Origin: Clostridium sp.
GTDB taxonomy: Bacteria; Bacillota; Clostridia; Clostridiales; Clostridiaceae
Length of the DNA: 64,000 nt
Assembly (NCBI GenBank): GCA_031292145.1
Contig: JARLHR010000074.1
Location: forward strand, 1 to 64,000
Direction of reading: 5' to 3'
This document shows, piece by piece, positions 62,001-64,000 of this stretch (its first letter is position 1; each line of letters opens with the position of its first letter). The translations under genes and the position numbers were made by a program. The notes under the pieces were generated by a model, which was not told where the DNA came from, did not search any database, and worked only from the letters and a program-made list of their open reading frames with translations.

Positions 62001-63388
62001 AGGTTATCTTTGGAAAGGGCACAACCTTTAAGGCTGGAACTATAGGTACTATAGCAGAAAAGACAGCTTTTGGTTATGTGAAAAAGTATTATGAGGAAAA
62101 AAATATTCCAATAAACAAGGCAGAAACAATGAGAATATCAGTAGGGTGTACAGGTATAAAAAGAACTTCAGGGCAGCATCCAGGAGGAATTATAGTTGTA
62201 CCAAAGGGGCGCGAAATCTTTGAATTTTGCCCTGTACAGCATCCTGCAGATGATGCTAATTCAGATATTATAACAACCCATTTTGATTATCACTCCATTG
62301 ACCAGAACTTATTAAAGCTGGATATACTAGGGCATGACGATCCGACAGTTATAAGAATGCTTCAGGATATAACTGGGGTTGAACCAAAAGATATACCAAT
62401 GGATGATAAGAAGACTATGTCTATATTCTCATCCACTGAGGCCCTAGGAGTAACACCACAGCAGATAAATTCAAAGGTAGGGACTTTTGGAATTCCTGAA
62501 TTTGGAACCAAGTTTGTAAGGGGAATGCTTGTAGATACAAATCCTAAAATTTTCTCGGATTTAATATTTATATCAGGGCTTTCCCACGGTACCGATGTTT
62601 GGGTAGGAAATGCTAAGGACTTAATTGATGCGGGAATAGTAACCTTAAGTGAGGCAATATGTACGAGAGATGATATTATGATTTATCTTATCAAAAAAGG
62701 ACTGCCACCAGGCGATGCCTTTAAGATAATGGAGTTAGTACGTAAGGGGCAGGCATTGAAGAATCCGTCTAAATGGGCAGAATATGAAGCATTAATGAGA
62801 GCGCATGATGTACCGGAATGGTATATAGATTCTTGTAAAAAGATAAAATACATGTTCCCTAAAGCCCATGCTGCAGCGTATGTAATGATGGCCTTCAGAA
62901 TAGCCTGGTTTAAGGTGCACATCCCCCAGGCTTATTACGCAACATACTTTAGTATTAGAGCAAAGGCTTTCGATGCAGAATTTATGATTTATGGAAAAGA
63001 AAAGGTTAAGGAAAAGATGAAGGAAATTGATATACTGGGTTATGACGCCGCACCTAAGGATAAGGATATGTATGATGATTTGGAGATTGTTCTGGAAATG
63101 TATGAGAGGGGCTTTAAATTTCTGCCAATCGATTTATACAAATCTCATGCTACAAAATTTCAGCTTGAGGAGGATGGCATAAGACCACCTATAAATAGTA
63201 TATCAGGAATGGGAAATGTGGCAGCAGAAGGTATAGCAAATGCTGCTTTAGAAAAAGAATTTAACTCAATAGAGGATGTAAGGAAACGTTCAAAGATTGG
63301 TAATGCCGCTATAGAGTTGCTTAGAAAATTTGATTGTTTAAATGGTCTTCCTGAAAGTGATCAGATGAGCTTTTTTGATGCAGTGTAA
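59039..63388 (+). CDS. polC: DNA polymerase III alpha subunit, PolC type
   Basis: The 1449-residue replicase has the full Gram-positive layout. It contains an N-terminal domain, an OB fold (about 225-330), and a PHP domain that starts E-L-H-M-H-T-Q-M-S-Q-M-D-A near 340. The PHP is interrupted by the 3'-5' exonuclease: D-L-E-T-T-G-F near 430, A-H-N-A-E-F-D and H-R-A-L-D-D-V-D. The polymerase core then carries G-S-R-G-S-V-G-S-S, a four-cysteine zinc module (C-S-K-C ... C-P-I-C, about 917-945), D-I-D-L-N-F-S-G and a C-terminal helical domain. It copies the chromosome with its own proofreading. Length is standard. GAGGG lies close to the first ATG; the ATG at 59048 is an alternative start. Confidence 0.97.
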   Translation: MSSMKRINEAFSDYKSGGNIINAVIESVTLRKRTKILEMEISSDKYIELGEIEGFNNFIKERFDLNDTKIFVKYTEGVNIKPIEEELKNILFSMSNKYPALKAVVNNGEYEIDGKTINFNLKIPVAGFLKTMEYDTKINRAIKSLYGTHYNINFVDKLGSEELVKIAEDKRANEMMFIKEIKTTQSNNTPELPKKVEESKPEVKAEGDDKKANSLLIVGRNPNIKEPVVKITDITPNEGRVVIQGEVSNIEAKELRSGKTLISFDLYDGSNSMTCKVFCKPGEDSEVLPKLKKAKGVKLAGNAGYSNFSHEVELIANTVIETDGMRKVKRQDNAEVKRVELHMHTQMSQMDAMSSASDLIKRAMSWGMKSIAITDHGVVQSFPEAHKLLGRDNPDMKVIYGVEGYLAPDKKPSVTNIKGQSIDTTYCVLDLETTGFSPVTEKITEIGVMKIKDGKVIDKFSCFVNPEKSIPSRVVEVTNITDDMVRNAETIDKVFPKMMEFIEGSVLVAHNAEFDINFLKHNSRVLGYEFDFTYVDTLSLAQEIFPDFKTYKLGRIAKNLGIKVEVAHRALDDVDTTVKVFNIMIEKLKERGAETLEDIEVYASDEESRKQAYKKVKTNHIIILAKDSVGLKNLYKLVSYSHLDYFYKKPRILKSMLKKYSEGLIIGSACSEGELFQAILLGKSEEKIEAIANFYDYLEIQPLGNNDYLVRQEQVPSKEYLKEINKKIIALAEKLNKPVVATGDVHFLDPEDEIYRRILEAGQGFKDADDQAPLYLRTTEEMLNEFAYLGREKAYEVVVTNTNKVADMCEQISPISPEKCPPHIEGCEQTIKDIAYDKAHELYGDPLPEIVQARLDRELDSIIKNGFSVMYIIAQKLVWKSNEDGYLVGSRGSVGSSFVANMTGITEVNALPPHYRCSKCKHSDFSDYGAKIGFDLPDKDCPICNEKLVKDGIDIPFETFLGFNGDKEPDIDLNFSGEYQAKAHRYTEVIFGKGTTFKAGTIGTIAEKTAFGYVKKYYEEKNIPINKAETMRISVGCTGIKRTSGQHPGGIIVVPKGREIFEFCPVQHPADDANSDIITTHFDYHSIDQNLLKLDILGHDDPTVIRMLQDITGVEPKDIPMDDKKTMSIFSSTEALGVTPQQINSKVGTFGIPEFGTKFVRGMLVDTNPKIFSDLIFISGLSHGTDVWVGNAKDLIDAGIVTLSEAICTRDDIMIYLIKKGLPPGDAFKIMELVRKGQALKNPSKWAEYEALMRAHDVPEWYIDSCKKIKYMFPKAHAAAYVMMAFRIAWFKVHIPQAYYATYFSIRAKAFDAEFMIYGKEKVKEKMKEIDILGYDAAPKDKDMYDDLEIVLEMYERGFKFLPIDLYKSHATKFQLEEDGIRPPINSISGMGNVAAEGIANAALEKEFNSIEDVRKRSKIGNAAIELLRKFDCLNGLPESDQMSFFDAV

Positions 63389-63452
63389 ATTAATTATATT
63401 AATTACTTATTGTGTAAAACTATTAATAGTATAATCAAATATTTGAAGAAAT

Positions 63453-63656
63453 TAGACACATGAAAGAAAATAACAAGTCCAAAATGCCATGATTATTTTT
63501 CATCAGGCAAGGAAGTAAATTGCCATCATAGCTGATCTATTAGGTCAATTTGCTGGCGTAGCATGATGGGAAATGGGCACTTATGAAAAGAGCAGCTATG
63601 CTGCAATACGGAACTTTTCTAGCAGATGGACTTGTTATTTTTTTGAATGTGCCTTA
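63453..63656 (-). repeat. Palindromic repeat family, long copy 6 (reverse)
   Basis: It begins TTAGACACATGAAAGAAAAT and ends ATTTTTTTGAATGTGCCTTA. It contains ATCATAGCTGATCTATTAG (reverse core) and the AAGAGCAGCTATGCTGCAAT block shared with the copy at 30266. It starts 65 bases after the polC stop. Confidence 0.85.
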
Positions 63657-63662
63657 GCTAAG

Positions 63663-63710
63663 ATACCGCATTATTCAAAATGAATTTGCGGTATTTTTGA
63701 TTGTGCCTTA
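63663..63710. repeat. Hairpin plus repeat-family end fragment
   Basis: ATACCGCA (63663-63670) pairs with TGCGGTAT, and the following TTTTGATTGTGCCTTA is one terminus of the palindromic family. The rest to 64000 is AT-rich intergenic DNA in which I see no gene. Confidence 0.6.
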
Positions 63711-64000
63711 CTGCAGTGACTTGTATATCTAGCTTTGCTATGGGCTTTTTTAGAATAGTTTTGAAAGATATCCTTAAAGTTTATGTTTCGATTATGAAAT
63801 ATCCCCAGATCTATATTAAACATTTATATTCACAAAAATATTCATCATAGAATATATTATAAATAAGAAATATATAATAATTACAGAATATGTTAAGTCT
63901 GTTAAATTGGGATTATTATAAATTTGCAATAAAATTATATAATATATTAGTCTAATTTATAAATACATATATATATCAACTTAAACTTAAGATTTAAAAA

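Noticed and set aside
27976..63656. Palindromic copies read as a CRISPR array
   Set aside because: Copies are dispersed over tens of kilobases, differ in length and have no regular spacers or cas genes.

Overview
The window is AT-rich DNA (roughly 30% GC by eye) from a spore-forming, low-GC Gram-positive bacterium. It is most likely a Clostridium of the sensu stricto, saccharolytic/solventogenic type. The evidence is a PolC-type replicase, the [FeFe]-hydrogenase maturase HydF, a SleC-like cortex-lytic protein, a CotF-like coat protein, a YtaF-like sporulation membrane protein, choline-binding-type cell-wall repeats and strong Shine-Dalgarno sequences with frequent TTG starts. Species assignment is inference; nothing here identifies a strain.

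Layout. 1-2.3 kb: the 5' end of a transposase gene and the GT39-like glycosyltransferase it seems to have truncated, then an SCP2-domain protein. 2.5-8.9 kb: an orphan sugar-binding protein, a half-size TauE/SafE protein, tRNA-His and tRNA-Lys behind a consensus promoter, an MFS transporter, and a divergent DeoR regulator/HAD phosphatase pair. 9-17 kb: a GC-richer arylsulfotransferase-like gene; a membrane-anchored glycosidase / HEAT protein / GT2 polysaccharide synthase operon; a cyclic-di-GMP-I riboswitch in front of a secreted TIM-barrel-like protein. 17-26 kb: a NarL-type two-component system divergent from an RND efflux operon that includes a TolC-like protein and is followed by a cell-wall-binding protein. 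26-35 kb: SleC-like and CotF-like spore proteins, a CDF metal exporter, a NodB deacetylase and L,D-transpeptidase, and an MFS/UgtP-like pair. 35.5-44.3 kb: a metal block with an M-box riboswitch, an MgtE regulatory-domain protein without a channel, an NRAMP-related transporter, a CobW-like GTPase fused to a COG0701 permease, a DUF1980 partner and a canonical MntH. 44.5-52 kb: a hemerythrin-like protein, a phytase-like phosphatase fused to a GxGYxYP domain, a frameshifted gene, and aspartase/DUF2164/HydF. 52-63.4 kb: a cell-wall-binding protein, an MGT glycosyltransferase, a GC-richer COG4705 membrane protein, YtaF and YdjM-like proteins, and PolC.

The strongest unexplained pattern is a dispersed family of imperfect palindromes with GGCACA...TGTGCC ends. 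I count seven long copies (about 160-285 nt), three short copies (about 60 nt) and three fragments, in both orientations, nearly always just after a stop codon. They resemble a MITE/REP-like element that may also act as a 3'-end structure. Other points of note are the GTPase-permease fusion with a relic of a second GTPase beside it, the phosphatase-glycosidase fusion, the tripartite-style efflux operon in a likely monoderm, and several start sites that seem to depend on RNA structure or small upstream reading frames.
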